Assembly: GCA_036845725.1 (NCBI GenBank)
Contig: DAIUDK010000001.1
Span: 1 to 64,000 of the forward strand
Direction of reading: 5' to 3'
Length of the DNA: 64,000 bases
Source of the DNA: DSWT01 sp036845725
GTDB taxonomy: Bacteria > Chloroflexota > Anaerolineae > B4-G1 > SLSP01
Within the stretch, counting starts at the first letter, position 1. The number at the start of each line of letters is the position of its first letter. The notes beneath the pieces were generated by a model. It was not told the DNA's origin. It did not search any database and was given only the letters and a program-made list of their open reading frames with translations. Positions 6,089 through 14,227 of this stretch are shown piece by piece. The position numbers were made by a program, and so were the translations under genes.

Positions 6089-8653
6089 ATGAACACCGAA
6101 CCTGAAAACTATATACCATGGGACATCGAAAGCTACTGGCGCGAGCATTGGGCGCGAGAGAACACGTACCGCACACCTGATTTCGCAGACGAAATCCTGT
6201 CCCGTCCCGGAAAGAAAACCTACTATTGCCTGGACTTCTTCCCCTACCCTTCCGGGGCCGGGCTGAGCGTCGGGCACGGGCGCAACTACGTGCCGAGCGA
6301 CGCCATCGCCCGCTACCACCGCATGCGCGGCGAGGCGGTGCTGCACCCGATGGGCTGGGACGCCTTCGGCCTGCCCGCCGAGAACGAGGCGATGAAGCGC
6401 GGCAGCCATCCCGCTGAAAGCACCGCGCACTACGCCGCCAACTACCGTCATCAACTGGACCTGTTGGGCTGTTCCTACGACTGGGAACGCGAATTCACCT
6501 CCGCCGATCCCGCTTTCTACCGCTGGAACCAGCACTTCTTCCTGATGCTGTACCAGAAAGGACTGGCTTACCGCGCCGAAGCCCCCGTCAACTGGTGCGA
6601 AAGCTGCCAAACCGTGCTGGCTGCCGAGGAAATCGAGGACGGCGACTGCTGGCGCTGTCACAATCCCGTCGTGCGGCGCAAACGCAAACAGTGGTACATA
6701 CGCGTCACCGCCTACGCCGAGGAGTTGTACGCCGACCTGGAGCGCCTGGACTGGCCCGAGCACATCCTGGCGATGCAGCGGCACTGGATCGGGCGGAGTG
6801 AGGGAGTGGGAATCGAGTTGCAAGTCGAAAGTCCAAAGTCGAAAGTCCAAAGTCGGAATGCTGACCAAGACCCAATCATCGATCACCAATCACCCAATTC
6901 CCAAATCTCCGTCTTCACCACCCGCCCCGACACCTTCTTCGGCGTGACGTTCGTGGCACTGGCACCGGAGCACCCGCTGGCCGAGAGCATCAGCACGCCA
7001 GAACACCGTGAGGCCGTTCGCACCTACATCCGGCAGGCCGAAAACCGCTCCGATCTGGAACGGCATACCCGCGAACCCGATGGCGTCCCCACCGGGGCTT
7101 ACGCCGTGCTGCCAGGCGGGGCGCGCATCCCGATCTTCGTCGCCGATTACGTACTGGCCGAGCACGGCTCCGGCGCGATCATGGGCGTTCCGGCGCACGA
7201 TACGCGGGACTTCGTCTTCGCGCAGAAGTACAATCTGCCGGTCAAAGCTGTCATCGCCCCACCAGAAGGCGCAGGAGAGGCAACCATGCCTTACACCGAA
7301 CCCGGCGTGCTGATCAACTCCGGCGAGTTCGACGGCATGGACTCCATCGCCGCGCAAGAGGCCATCACAGATTGGCTGGCAGCGCAAGGGGCAGGGCAAC
7401 GCGCTATCCATTATCGTCTGCGCGACTGGCTGGTTTCACGGCAGCGCTACTGGGGGACGCCCATCCCCATCATCCACTGCCCGGCGTGTGGCGAAGTCCC
7501 CGTGCCCGTGGATGAGTTGCCGGTCACGCTGCCCGCACTGCCCGACTACCGCCCGCGCGGCGACGGCAAGTCGCCGCTGGCGAACCTGCCGGACTTCGTC
7601 AACACGGTCTGCCCGCGCTGCGGCGGCCCGGCGGAGCGCGAGACCGACACGATGACGGGTTTCGTCTGCTCGTCGTGGTACTACCTGCGCTTCGTCGATC
7701 CGCACGACGCCGCGCGCCCCTTCGACCCGGTGAAAGTCGCGCGCTGGCTGCCGGTGGACGTCTACGTGGGCGGCGCGGAGCACGCGGTGGGCCATCTGAT
7801 GTACGCGCGCTTCTGGACAAAGATGCTGGCCGACGCCGGCCTGGTGAAATTCCGCGAACCGCTGCCGGTGCTGCGCAGCCAGGGCGTCCTGCACGCCCGC
7901 GAGCCGGAGACAGGCCGCCCCGTGCGCATGTCGAAATCCAAAGGCAACGTCGTTGCGCCGGAAGACGTGATCGCGCGTTACGGCGCGGACGTGACCCGGC
8001 TGCACCTGATGTTCATGGGGCCGTTCGAGGCCAATGTCGTCTGGGAGACGGAGGATGACGGGACGACGCCGCAGCACATTGAGGGCGTGAGACGGTTTTT
8101 GCAACGGGTGTGGCGAGTGGGAAATGGCGAATCACGAATCACGAATCATGAATCACGAATCGGGAATGTCACGCCGCAAATCGTGGGAGCGATGCACCGG
8201 ACGATTCGGGAGGTGACGGAGAAGGTCGAGGAGCTGCGGTTCAACAAGGCGATCAGCGCGTTGATGACGTACTCGAATGCACTGGAGACTTACCGGCGTA
8301 ATTGTGGGGATACGCCCGACTTCGTGACGGCGCGGACGACGCTGCTGAAGTTGCTGGCCCCGTTCGCCCCCTTCATCGCCGAGGAACTGTGGCAGCGCAC
8401 GGGCGGGCAAGGCAGCATCCATCATCAGGACTGGCCCACGTGGGACGATACGCTGGCGCAGGCGCAGACGGTGGAAATCGCAGTACAGGTCAACGGAAAG
8501 GTGCGCGCCCGCATCAGCATCGACGCGGATGCCGACGAGGAAGTGGCGCGGGAGGCAGCGCTGACAACGCCCGTCATCCAGCAAGTGCTGGCGGAGCATC
8601 CCGCGCGCCGGATCATCATCGCGACGGGACGGCTGGTGAATATCGTCGTCTAG
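6089..8653 (+). CDS. leuS: Leucyl-tRNA synthetase with two in-frame repeat-derived inserts
   Basis: Class I aminoacyl-tRNA synthetase charging tRNA-Leu, 854 aa from the ATG at 6089, which has GAGGAG 8 bases upstream. It carries the HIGH-type motif SVGHG in FPYPSGAGLSVGHGRNY near residue 60, a zinc-like CESCQ/CWRCH knuckle, the CP1 editing domain with TTRPDTFFG, and RMSKSKGN as the KMSKS loop. The C-terminal anticodon domain has VQVNGKVRARI. Two segments do not belong to the family. Nucleotides 6824-6906 encode about 27 residues (around ESPKSKVQS and HQSPNSQ) just before the editing motif. Nucleotides 8121-8167 encode NGESRITNHESRIGN before the anticodon domain. Both match the intergenic repeat style of this genome and keep frame. 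Confidence 0.95.
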   Translation: MNTEPENYIPWDIESYWREHWARENTYRTPDFADEILSRPGKKTYYCLDFFPYPSGAGLSVGHGRNYVPSDAIARYHRMRGEAVLHPMGWDAFGLPAENEAMKRGSHPAESTAHYAANYRHQLDLLGCSYDWEREFTSADPAFYRWNQHFFLMLYQKGLAYRAEAPVNWCESCQTVLAAEEIEDGDCWRCHNPVVRRKRKQWYIRVTAYAEELYADLERLDWPEHILAMQRHWIGRSEGVGIELQVESPKSKVQSRNADQDPIIDHQSPNSQISVFTTRPDTFFGVTFVALAPEHPLAESISTPEHREAVRTYIRQAENRSDLERHTREPDGVPTGAYAVLPGGARIPIFVADYVLAEHGSGAIMGVPAHDTRDFVFAQKYNLPVKAVIAPPEGAGEATMPYTEPGVLINSGEFDGMDSIAAQEAITDWLAAQGAGQRAIHYRLRDWLVSRQRYWGTPIPIIHCPACGEVPVPVDELPVTLPALPDYRPRGDGKSPLANLPDFVNTVCPRCGGPAERETDTMTGFVCSSWYYLRFVDPHDAARPFDPVKVARWLPVDVYVGGAEHAVGHLMYARFWTKMLADAGLVKFREPLPVLRSQGVLHAREPETGRPVRMSKSKGNVVAPEDVIARYGADVTRLHLMFMGPFEANVVWETEDDGTTPQHIEGVRRFLQRVWRVGNGESRITNHESRIGNVTPQIVGAMHRTIREVTEKVEELRFNKAISALMTYSNALETYRRNCGDTPDFVTARTTLLKLLAPFAPFIAEELWQRTGGQGSIHHQDWPTWDDTLAQAQTVEIAVQVNGKVRARISIDADADEEVAREAALTTPVIQQVLAEHPARRIIIATGRLVNIVV
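6824..6906 (+). repeat. Heptamer-type repeat captured in leuS (insert 1)
   Basis: Contains GTCGAAAGTCCAAAGTCGAA-type units (AAAGTCC/AAAGTCG) followed by CAATCATCGATCACCAATCA-like wording. It reads through without stops and adds about 27 residues immediately before the editing-domain motif. Confidence 0.75.
8121..8167 (+). repeat. AATCACGA-type repeat captured in leuS (insert 2)
   Basis: Four near-identical units of AATCACG/AATCATG between the catalytic and anticodon-binding parts of leuS. It is related in wording to the intergenic stretch at 4605-4627. Confidence 0.75.
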
Positions 8654-8662
8654 CCTGTAAAA

Positions 8663-8709
8663 CGTGATGCGTGATACGTGACAATCTCCTTCACGTATCG
8701 CGCATCACG
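8663..8709. terminator. Bidirectional hairpin between convergent leuS and Fe-S gene
   Basis: CGTGATGCGTGATACGTGA (8663-8681) pairs with its near-perfect complement at 8691-8709 across a 9-base loop. It lies between convergent genes, so it may terminate both. It is built from the TGATGCG/TGATACG wording of the repeat families and lacks a long T tract. Confidence 0.5.
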
Positions 8710-8718
8710 CATCATTCT

Positions 8719-9792
8719 CTACAGGACGTCGTTCAAATCCAGGCCGCGGGCGGTAGCGCGTTCGACCTGCCACTCGCGCTCGGTGGCGGGCGGCGGCAAG
8801 ACCTCCGCATCGGGACGGCGCACCATGCTCAGCGCGCTGACCGGGCAGGCGACGGTGCAGACGCCACAGCCCACACAGCGCAGCGCATCGACGTGGACAA
8901 TGCCATCCAACGTCAAAGCGCCAAACTGGCACTTTTCCACGCACGCGCCACAACCGATGCAGGCGTCCTCATCCACCTGGTTGACGAACGCCGACCGCGC
9001 GATCACGTTCGCCAGTCCCAGATCGACCAATCCGCGCAAGATGCCGCACGCGCATGTACAGCAATTGCAGATGTACCACGCCCCCTGCTGGTTGTTGCTC
9101 ACCGAGTGAACCAAACCCGCTTCGGCGGCGCGGCGCAGCGCCGCCATCGCGCCTTCTTGGGTAAGCGCACGCACGGTCGTACTTTGATCGAACGCGCCGG
9201 GCGTGGAGCTGAAGACCATGCAGACATCCAGAGGGTGCTCGCAAGGTTGGCCGATGAGCGCCTGCTGTTTGCGGCACAGACAGTCCATCACACCCCACGC
9301 TTTGGCCTGGGCAACGATGTCGGCGGCGCTCTCGAAGGGGCGCACTTCCATATCCACCCGCACGCTCTGCTCCACAGGCACGACGCGATGCAGTTGCGGG
9401 GTGATGCCCACCATCGCGCCAAAGGCTTGATGATAGTAATCCTCGAACAGGCGCGCGAATTCGGCATCGATCGTGTTCACCTGCATCTCATAGATGCCGA
9501 CGGCAAACGGCATGAGACCATAGCCGAGGCCCGCGTCCGTGCGTCCGGCGGCAATCAGCCCGCGCCGCACCATCTCTTTGAGTTGCTTGCGCAGCATCGA
9601 CGCATCGCCGCCCAGACGGGCCGCGATCTGGGCCGGGGTCTCCAACGTCAGGCGCAATTGCGCCGCCAACGCAGCCTCTTCCGCCGTGAAGATATGCGCC
9701 AGCAACCGCAATTCCACACCATCTTCAGTGGGAGGGAATCCGTTGGGTAACGCATCCAACCGCTCCGCTAATGCTTTGTAGGGATCATTCAT
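8719..9792 (-). CDS. HTH and 4Fe-4S dicluster protein
   Basis: 357-aa cytoplasmic protein of unknown role. Residues 25-85 look like a winged helix-turn-helix (TPAQIAARLGGDASMLRKQL, then VRRGLI). The C-terminal part is a clear bacterial-ferredoxin 2x[4Fe-4S] domain: C278/C281/C284/C288 (CIGCGACVEKC) and C306/C309/C312/C316 (CVGCGVCTVAC). Two further Cys groups lie between: C171, C173, C184, C191, and CNCCTCAC at 242-249. That makes it a possible multi-cluster redox sensor or electron carrier. Its start overlaps the stop of the V4R-like gene by 8 bp, so the two are co-translated. No DNA-binding role is proven. It might also be a corrinoid or reductase partner. Confidence 0.75.
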   Translation of the reverse strand: MNDPYKALAERLDALPNGFPPTEDGVELRLLAHIFTAEEAALAAQLRLTLETPAQIAARLGGDASMLRKQLKEMVRRGLIAAGRTDAGLGYGLMPFAVGIYEMQVNTIDAEFARLFEDYYHQAFGAMVGITPQLHRVVPVEQSVRVDMEVRPFESAADIVAQAKAWGVMDCLCRKQQALIGQPCEHPLDVCMVFSSTPGAFDQSTTVRALTQEGAMAALRRAAEAGLVHSVSNNQQGAWYICNCCTCACGILRGLVDLGLANVIARSAFVNQVDEDACIGCGACVEKCQFGALTLDGIVHVDALRCVGCGVCTVACPVSALSMVRRPDAEVLPPPATEREWQVERATARGLDLNDVL

Positions 9793-10426
9793 TGTATGGC
9801 TCCATTTTGAGAATCACGAACACACAACCAGTCTCCTGCACGCCCTTGGTGGCGGCGCAGGAGGCTTCTTCGACGATGTAATGATCACCCGCCCCCACCC
9901 ATTCAATCGCCTGCTGGAGAAAACCCACCGCGCCGTAGCACAGCGCGTGCGCGGCACGATGTTGTCCATAGCAGAATGGGCAGGGGTCGAGCGTATACGT
10001 GAACTGATCGCCCAGAACTTGCAGCGACGCTTCCATATTGCCCAGGCGGCGGCTATCGACGACGATATCCAGTACAGCGCGGACACGATCTGCCGGCGTT
10101 TGAGCCTGGAAGGATGCGACCTGAACATTCAAGAGATCATCCATATGTGGCGTGAGCGCCATAAACGAAACCCGTCCGGCCCACTGCGTCATCGCTCGCC
10201 CGGCGCGGGGACCGTACATTTTCACCAACATCGCATTGAGCGCGCCGAAATCGAGGAAGTCGACTTCGTGGGCGTCAGTATAAGGCGGCAGGGCTTCCAG
10301 CCAGGCATGCAGACCGGCCAACGTGAGAACCGTCGGAAAACCGTATTGACCGCTGGTTTCCGCAATCGCATCGAGATAGATGCGCGCGCGGCGATTCGAT
10401 AGCAAGTGTTTCCCCGCCTGCATCAC
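9785..10426 (-). CDS. V4R-like (4-vinyl reductase domain) small-molecule-binding protein
   Basis: 213 aa, no signal or membrane segment. The C-terminal third resembles the V4R domain, with conserved-looking cysteines C149, C152 (CPFC), C163, C190 (EEASCAATKG) and C201 (ETGCVF). V4R proteins bind hydrocarbons or participate in porphyrin/iron chemistry and are often fused to regulators. The N-terminal 100 residues are helical and unassigned. The first gene of a two-gene operon with the Fe-S/HTH protein, with which it overlaps by 8 bp; a sensor-effector relation is plausible. The family call rests on motif pattern, not alignment. About 145 bp upstream of it hold no recognised element. Confidence 0.6.
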   Translation of the reverse strand: MMQAGKHLLSNRRARIYLDAIAETSGQYGFPTVLTLAGLHAWLEALPPYTDAHEVDFLDFGALNAMLVKMYGPRAGRAMTQWAGRVSFMALTPHMDDLLNVQVASFQAQTPADRVRAVLDIVVDSRRLGNMEASLQVLGDQFTYTLDPCPFCYGQHRAAHALCYGAVGFLQQAIEWVGAGDHYIVEEASCAATKGVQETGCVFVILKMEPYNE

Positions 10427-10571
10427 TTTACCCCTGTTACGCCTTTCGTTTCAATGCTGGCCCTGATAAATCGAAAACGGCAAAGACTACACCCGTACTG
10501 CGCTTTACAGGGCTGTTGTTCAGCGCAGCCATTTGCTCACCCAGGTCGCGTGAGACTTTATTAGTCCAGCT

Positions 10572-11960
10572 CTAGCACCCCAAACGCCCGCCGGAGACGC
10601 GGTACAAGATATAATCGAACGTGTTGCCGGACAGATTGCCAATGTTAATCATCCGCAAAACCATCTCAATGGCCGCCGCTTTAGCCACACCGTAGGTTTC
10701 AACCAACGTCTGGCGGACGTCGGGATCAGGCTGTCCTGCCGCTTCGGCCCAATGTCGGGCGTAGAGAACCGCGGTGAGTTGTTCAGGTGGACATTGATCG
10801 GCGTCACCGTCGAGTAACTGCCGCACCTCGTCTGGGGGAAGTCCGGTTTTGAGCGCGAGTTTGGCATGATACTCCGAGCAATAACGACAGGCATTGACCT
10901 GTGTCACCGCCAACATCAGGCGCTCGCGGAAGGGCGCATCGAGCAAGAACATCGCAGCGCGAATCTGCTCCCGATGCTGTAGCACATAACGCGCATCGGC
11001 CAGAAAATCCGCTAGACCCGTATACGTACGCTTGTGAAATCCCCCGGGGGACGTTGTAGTATCAGGACGGTACCGTCGCGTCCGATAGCCGAAAGTATAC
11101 AGCAGACTTCGCGGGACTAGGCCGGAGATCAGCGCCAACAGACGATAACCCCAACCAGGCACAGAGACCACTGTGCCGTTGTTGAGGTCACGCAGCGACT
11201 GTGCGACGACGGATTCGGCGGACATCCAGACAAAATTGGGCACACCCCGCTCGGTGATGTTATTGGCATCGTGGAATTCCGTACGGACGAAGCCGGGGCA
11301 GAGCGCCTGAACGCGCACGCCCGTCTCCATTAATTCCTGATGCAACGCCTCGGTGAACACCTTAAGACAGGATTTGGTCGCGGCATAGGTGGCGCTGCCG
11401 GGCAAAGGATAGAACGCCATCAACGAAGCCACGTTGACAATAGCGCCGCTCTTCCGCGCCAGCATCCCCGGCAAGGCCGCGCGCGTTAAACGCAAGGCGG
11501 CATTCACGTGCACGCGGATCATCGCTTCCTGGCGCGTTATATCGTTCTCGACCAACGGTCCTGATGAACCCAATCCGGCATTGTTGACCAGGAATGCGAG
11601 GGTGCCGGTTTCGGCGATGCACGTTTCGACACGAGCGACGCCGGCAGGATCGGCCAGATCAGCGACCAGTACTTCAACCGGCACGTGATACTGGCGGGTC
11701 AATTCCTCGGCCAACGCCTGCAAGCGCGCTTCACGCCGCGCGACCAGGATCAGCGCGTAGCCTTCACTGGCCAAGGCCCGCGCATACATCGCACCGATTC
11801 CGCTGGATGCCCCGGTGATCAGCGCCACCCGCTCATCGCCAGTACAGCGCAGTGGCGATGAGCGCCGTGCGCGCTCGCGCTGCCGCCACACCAACGCGGC
11901 GACAATCCCGGCGGCAATGCCCAGGCTCAATCCAATGGTGTTTCTATGCCGTTTCGCCAA
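10572..11960 (-). CDS. Membrane-anchored SDR fused to AhpD/carboxymuconolactone-decarboxylase-like domain
   Basis: 462-aa fusion. Residues 8-26 form one membrane helix (IGLSLGIAAGIVAALVW). Residues 44-240 are a classical short-chain dehydrogenase: cofactor loop TGASSGIG, NNAG, catalytic Ser in VNVASL, and YAATK (Tyr/Lys). The region after about 310 matches the AhpD-like fold: TQVNACRYCSEYHAKLAL carries the CxxC plus His pair of alkylhydroperoxidase/CMD proteins, followed by the helical ending. Both catalytic centres look intact. I do not know this domain pairing as a standard family. Monocistronic, with about 50 bp to the next gene on each side. Confidence 0.8.
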   Translation of the reverse strand: MAKRHRNTIGLSLGIAAGIVAALVWRQRERARRSSPLRCTGDERVALITGASSGIGAMYARALASEGYALILVARREARLQALAEELTRQYHVPVEVLVADLADPAGVARVETCIAETGTLAFLVNNAGLGSSGPLVENDITRQEAMIRVHVNAALRLTRAALPGMLARKSGAIVNVASLMAFYPLPGSATYAATKSCLKVFTEALHQELMETGVRVQALCPGFVRTEFHDANNITERGVPNFVWMSAESVVAQSLRDLNNGTVVSVPGWGYRLLALISGLVPRSLLYTFGYRTRRYRPDTTTSPGGFHKRTYTGLADFLADARYVLQHREQIRAAMFLLDAPFRERLMLAVTQVNACRYCSEYHAKLALKTGLPPDEVRQLLDGDADQCPPEQLTAVLYARHWAEAAGQPDPDVRQTLVETYGVAKAAAIEMVLRMINIGNLSGNTFDYILYRVSGGRLGC

Positions 11961-12014
11961 CTCTGACCTCCACTGCTCTGTATCGTAGCGCCTGTAGGGC
12001 GAATGAGTAGCATG

Positions 12015-13829
12015 CTACAAATTCTCGTCAACGCTCTCGTCTTCTTCGGCTTGACCATATTCGCCGATCAACAACGAGAAGAAGAACGTGCTGCCGCGCC
12101 CTTCCACACTCTCCACCCAGATACGCCCGCCGTGTCCCTGAATGATGTGCTTCGCAATCGACAGGCCAAGCCCCACACCTTCATCAGCGCGGGCGCGGTC
12201 GGTCTTGTAAAATCGCTCGAAGATGCGCGGTACGTCGTCCGCCGGAATGCCCATGCCGGTATCTTGCACCGAGATCACCACTTCCGGCCCGGCAACCTCG
12301 GTTTTGAGCGTGACGTGACCTCCTTCCGGCGTGAACTTGAGCGCATTGTGCAGCAGGTTCATCACCACCTGCTGGATGCGGCGCGAGTCGGCCAACACCG
12401 GCGGCACCTCCTCTGGGATGATGGTCGCGACGGTCACGTTGAGCCGCTCGGCCTGCGGCGTAAGGCGTTTCACCGGCTTCTTGATCAGCTTGGCCACCGG
12501 CGTCACCTTCAGGCGGAAGGGCACCTGGCCGGATTCGATTTGGGAAAGTTCAAGCAATTCTTCGACCATCTGCGTCAGCGTGCTCAGTTCCGACTCGATA
12601 AAGCCGAGGAACCGCCGGGCAGCCTCGGGTTCGTCAATCGCGCCGTCCTTCAACGTTTCGACAACAACCGAAAGCGAAGCCAGCGGGGTCCGCAACTCGT
12701 GTGAGATGTTGCTGATGAAGTCACGGCGGATCGTCTCCAGTTGGCGGATACGGGTGAGGTCCTGCAGGATGACGAGCAATCTGGTCGGTGTGGAGGTGCC
12801 GAGCGGGGTGATGACCGCCTGCAAGAACGCATTGCGCCCCCCGGATTCAACCATCGCCGTCTGTTCTGCACCGCTCTTGCGGCACACCTCCCACAATTCG
12901 ACCAGTTGCCGTTCGCGGGTCACTTGCGCAAACGTGCGGCCCTGCGCCTCTTTGCCGGGGAAAGCCACAATCCGCAGGGCGGCAGGGTTCGTCAACAACA
13001 CCAAGCCGTTCTCATCGGTGATGATGACGCCGTCGGCCATCGTATTCAATACGCCGGAGAGAAACGCCCGCTCCTGCGCCAGCATCGTCACCTTGTCGTT
13101 TAGCTCGTCGGCCATGGTGTTGAAGGCGCGGGTCAGTTGCGCCATCTCATCGTGCGTGGTGGGCAGAAGCCGCGCGCGCATATCGCCCTGCGCCACCCGT
13201 TCCACAACTTCGGTCAACTGGCGGATCGGGGTGACGGTGCGCGAGGCGATGTACGTCGCCAGCGCAATGGAGAGCGCGGCAATGATCAACCCCGTAAGCA
13301 TAATCGTCCAGCTCAAGCGTCCCACCAGCACCTCGATCTCATCCAACGGCATCGAGACGCGCACGACGCCTAGTGGCTCGCCCTCGAGCGCGCCATCGCG
13401 GCGGACGAGCACGGCCACGTACAAAGCATCCGTGCCCAGCGTACGGCTGAAGCGCGTTGCGACCCCCTCACCCATCCGGATAGCCTGCGCGATCTCGGAA
13501 CGGTAAAGGTGGTTTTCCATATTGTCCGGATCCACTTCCGAATCGCCGAGCACCACGCCATCCATATCAATGATCGTCACGCGGTTGGCGGAAAGCTTCG
13601 CCCATTGCTGCGCGTGCGCGGTCAGGGCCGTGGTGTCCTGAACCGCATCTACCAGGCATCCGGCGGCAGCGTTAGCCATCAGCCGGGCCTCGGTCAACAA
13701 CTGCGCTTCCAGGTCCGCCTGGCGAACGCGGCGCACCTGCCCAGAGAGGTACAACGTCAGTCCCAGGGCAGTGATGAGGATAATCACCGTGTAAGGAACG
13801 ATCATACGCCAACGGATAGAAGTGAACAT
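12015..13829 (-). CDS. PhoR-like sensor histidine kinase
   Basis: 604 aa. TM1 about 10-29, extracytoplasmic sensor 30-172 with a CACHE-like look, TM2 173-196, HAMP 195-250, PAS 255-355 (LNTMADGVIITDENGLVLLTNPAA begins the PAS), and a dimerisation/phospho-acceptor helix with H377 in ISNISHELRTPL. The HATPase domain follows, with N-box NLLHNALKFT, G1 DTGMGIP and G2 GVGLGLSI. All kinase motifs are intact. The upstream response-regulator gene ends 2 bp before this start, so the two form an operon; that partner lacks its central region, leaving the kinase without an obviously functional regulator here. Confidence 0.93.
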   Translation of the reverse strand: MFTSIRWRMIVPYTVIILITALGLTLYLSGQVRRVRQADLEAQLLTEARLMANAAAGCLVDAVQDTTALTAHAQQWAKLSANRVTIIDMDGVVLGDSEVDPDNMENHLYRSEIAQAIRMGEGVATRFSRTLGTDALYVAVLVRRDGALEGEPLGVVRVSMPLDEIEVLVGRLSWTIMLTGLIIAALSIALATYIASRTVTPIRQLTEVVERVAQGDMRARLLPTTHDEMAQLTRAFNTMADELNDKVTMLAQERAFLSGVLNTMADGVIITDENGLVLLTNPAALRIVAFPGKEAQGRTFAQVTRERQLVELWEVCRKSGAEQTAMVESGGRNAFLQAVITPLGTSTPTRLLVILQDLTRIRQLETIRRDFISNISHELRTPLASLSVVVETLKDGAIDEPEAARRFLGFIESELSTLTQMVEELLELSQIESGQVPFRLKVTPVAKLIKKPVKRLTPQAERLNVTVATIIPEEVPPVLADSRRIQQVVMNLLHNALKFTPEGGHVTLKTEVAGPEVVISVQDTGMGIPADDVPRIFERFYKTDRARADEGVGLGLSIAKHIIQGHGGRIWVESVEGRGSTFFFSLLIGEYGQAEEDESVDENL

Positions 13830-13831
13830 GG

Positions 13832-14221
13832 TTATCCCTCAAAACGATAGCCGGCGCCGCGTACCGTCACAATGCGAACAGGTTGCGCCGGGTCCGGCTC
13901 GATTTTTTCGCGCAGCCAGCGCACATGGACGTCCACCGTGCGACTGCCACAGACGATCTTATCGACCTCGTCGGTGCGCGCAGTGAGCATCAAAATGGGC
14001 ACGCGCATCTCCTGGCGCAGCACCCGGCACACCTCGAAGCCACCCAAACCGGGCAGCATAATATCGAGCAGCACCAGATCGAGCGCTTCCTGCCGGGCCA
14101 ACGCGACGGCGGTTTTGCCGTCGGCGGCAGTCGTGACGACATAGCCCTGTTTGGTCAGGTTGTACGCCAGCGTCTCCCGCAGGACGCGCTCATCTTCGGC
14201 CACCAAAATTTTCTCGCCCAT
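13832..14221 (-). pseudogene. OmpR/PhoB-type response regulator with internal deletion
   Basis: 129 aa where the family normally has about 230. Residues 1-88 are a good receiver start: acidic pair ED (10-11), phospho-acceptor D53 in LLDIMLPG, and LTAR with T80. Then, at residue 90/91 (near base 13951), the sequence jumps to the last 38 residues of a winged helix (SRTVDVHVRWLREKIE and VRGAGYRFEG). Missing are the conserved receiver Lys with beta5/alpha5, the linker and most of the DNA-binding domain. The deletion is in frame and the ends are cleanly family-like. It is probably a broken gene or an assembly collapse; a functional mini-regulator is less likely. It precedes the sensor kinase by 2 bp. 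Confidence 0.8.
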
Positions 14222-14227
14222 ACACTA

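Noticed and set aside
8671..9750. 359-aa plus-strand frame opposite the Fe-S gene
   Set aside because: Opposite-strand shadow of a protein with clear ferredoxin motifs; composition is His/Arg/Gln-rich without domains.
12331..13506. 391-aa plus-strand frame opposite the sensor kinase
   Set aside because: Ser/Arg-rich shadow of an intact histidine kinase.
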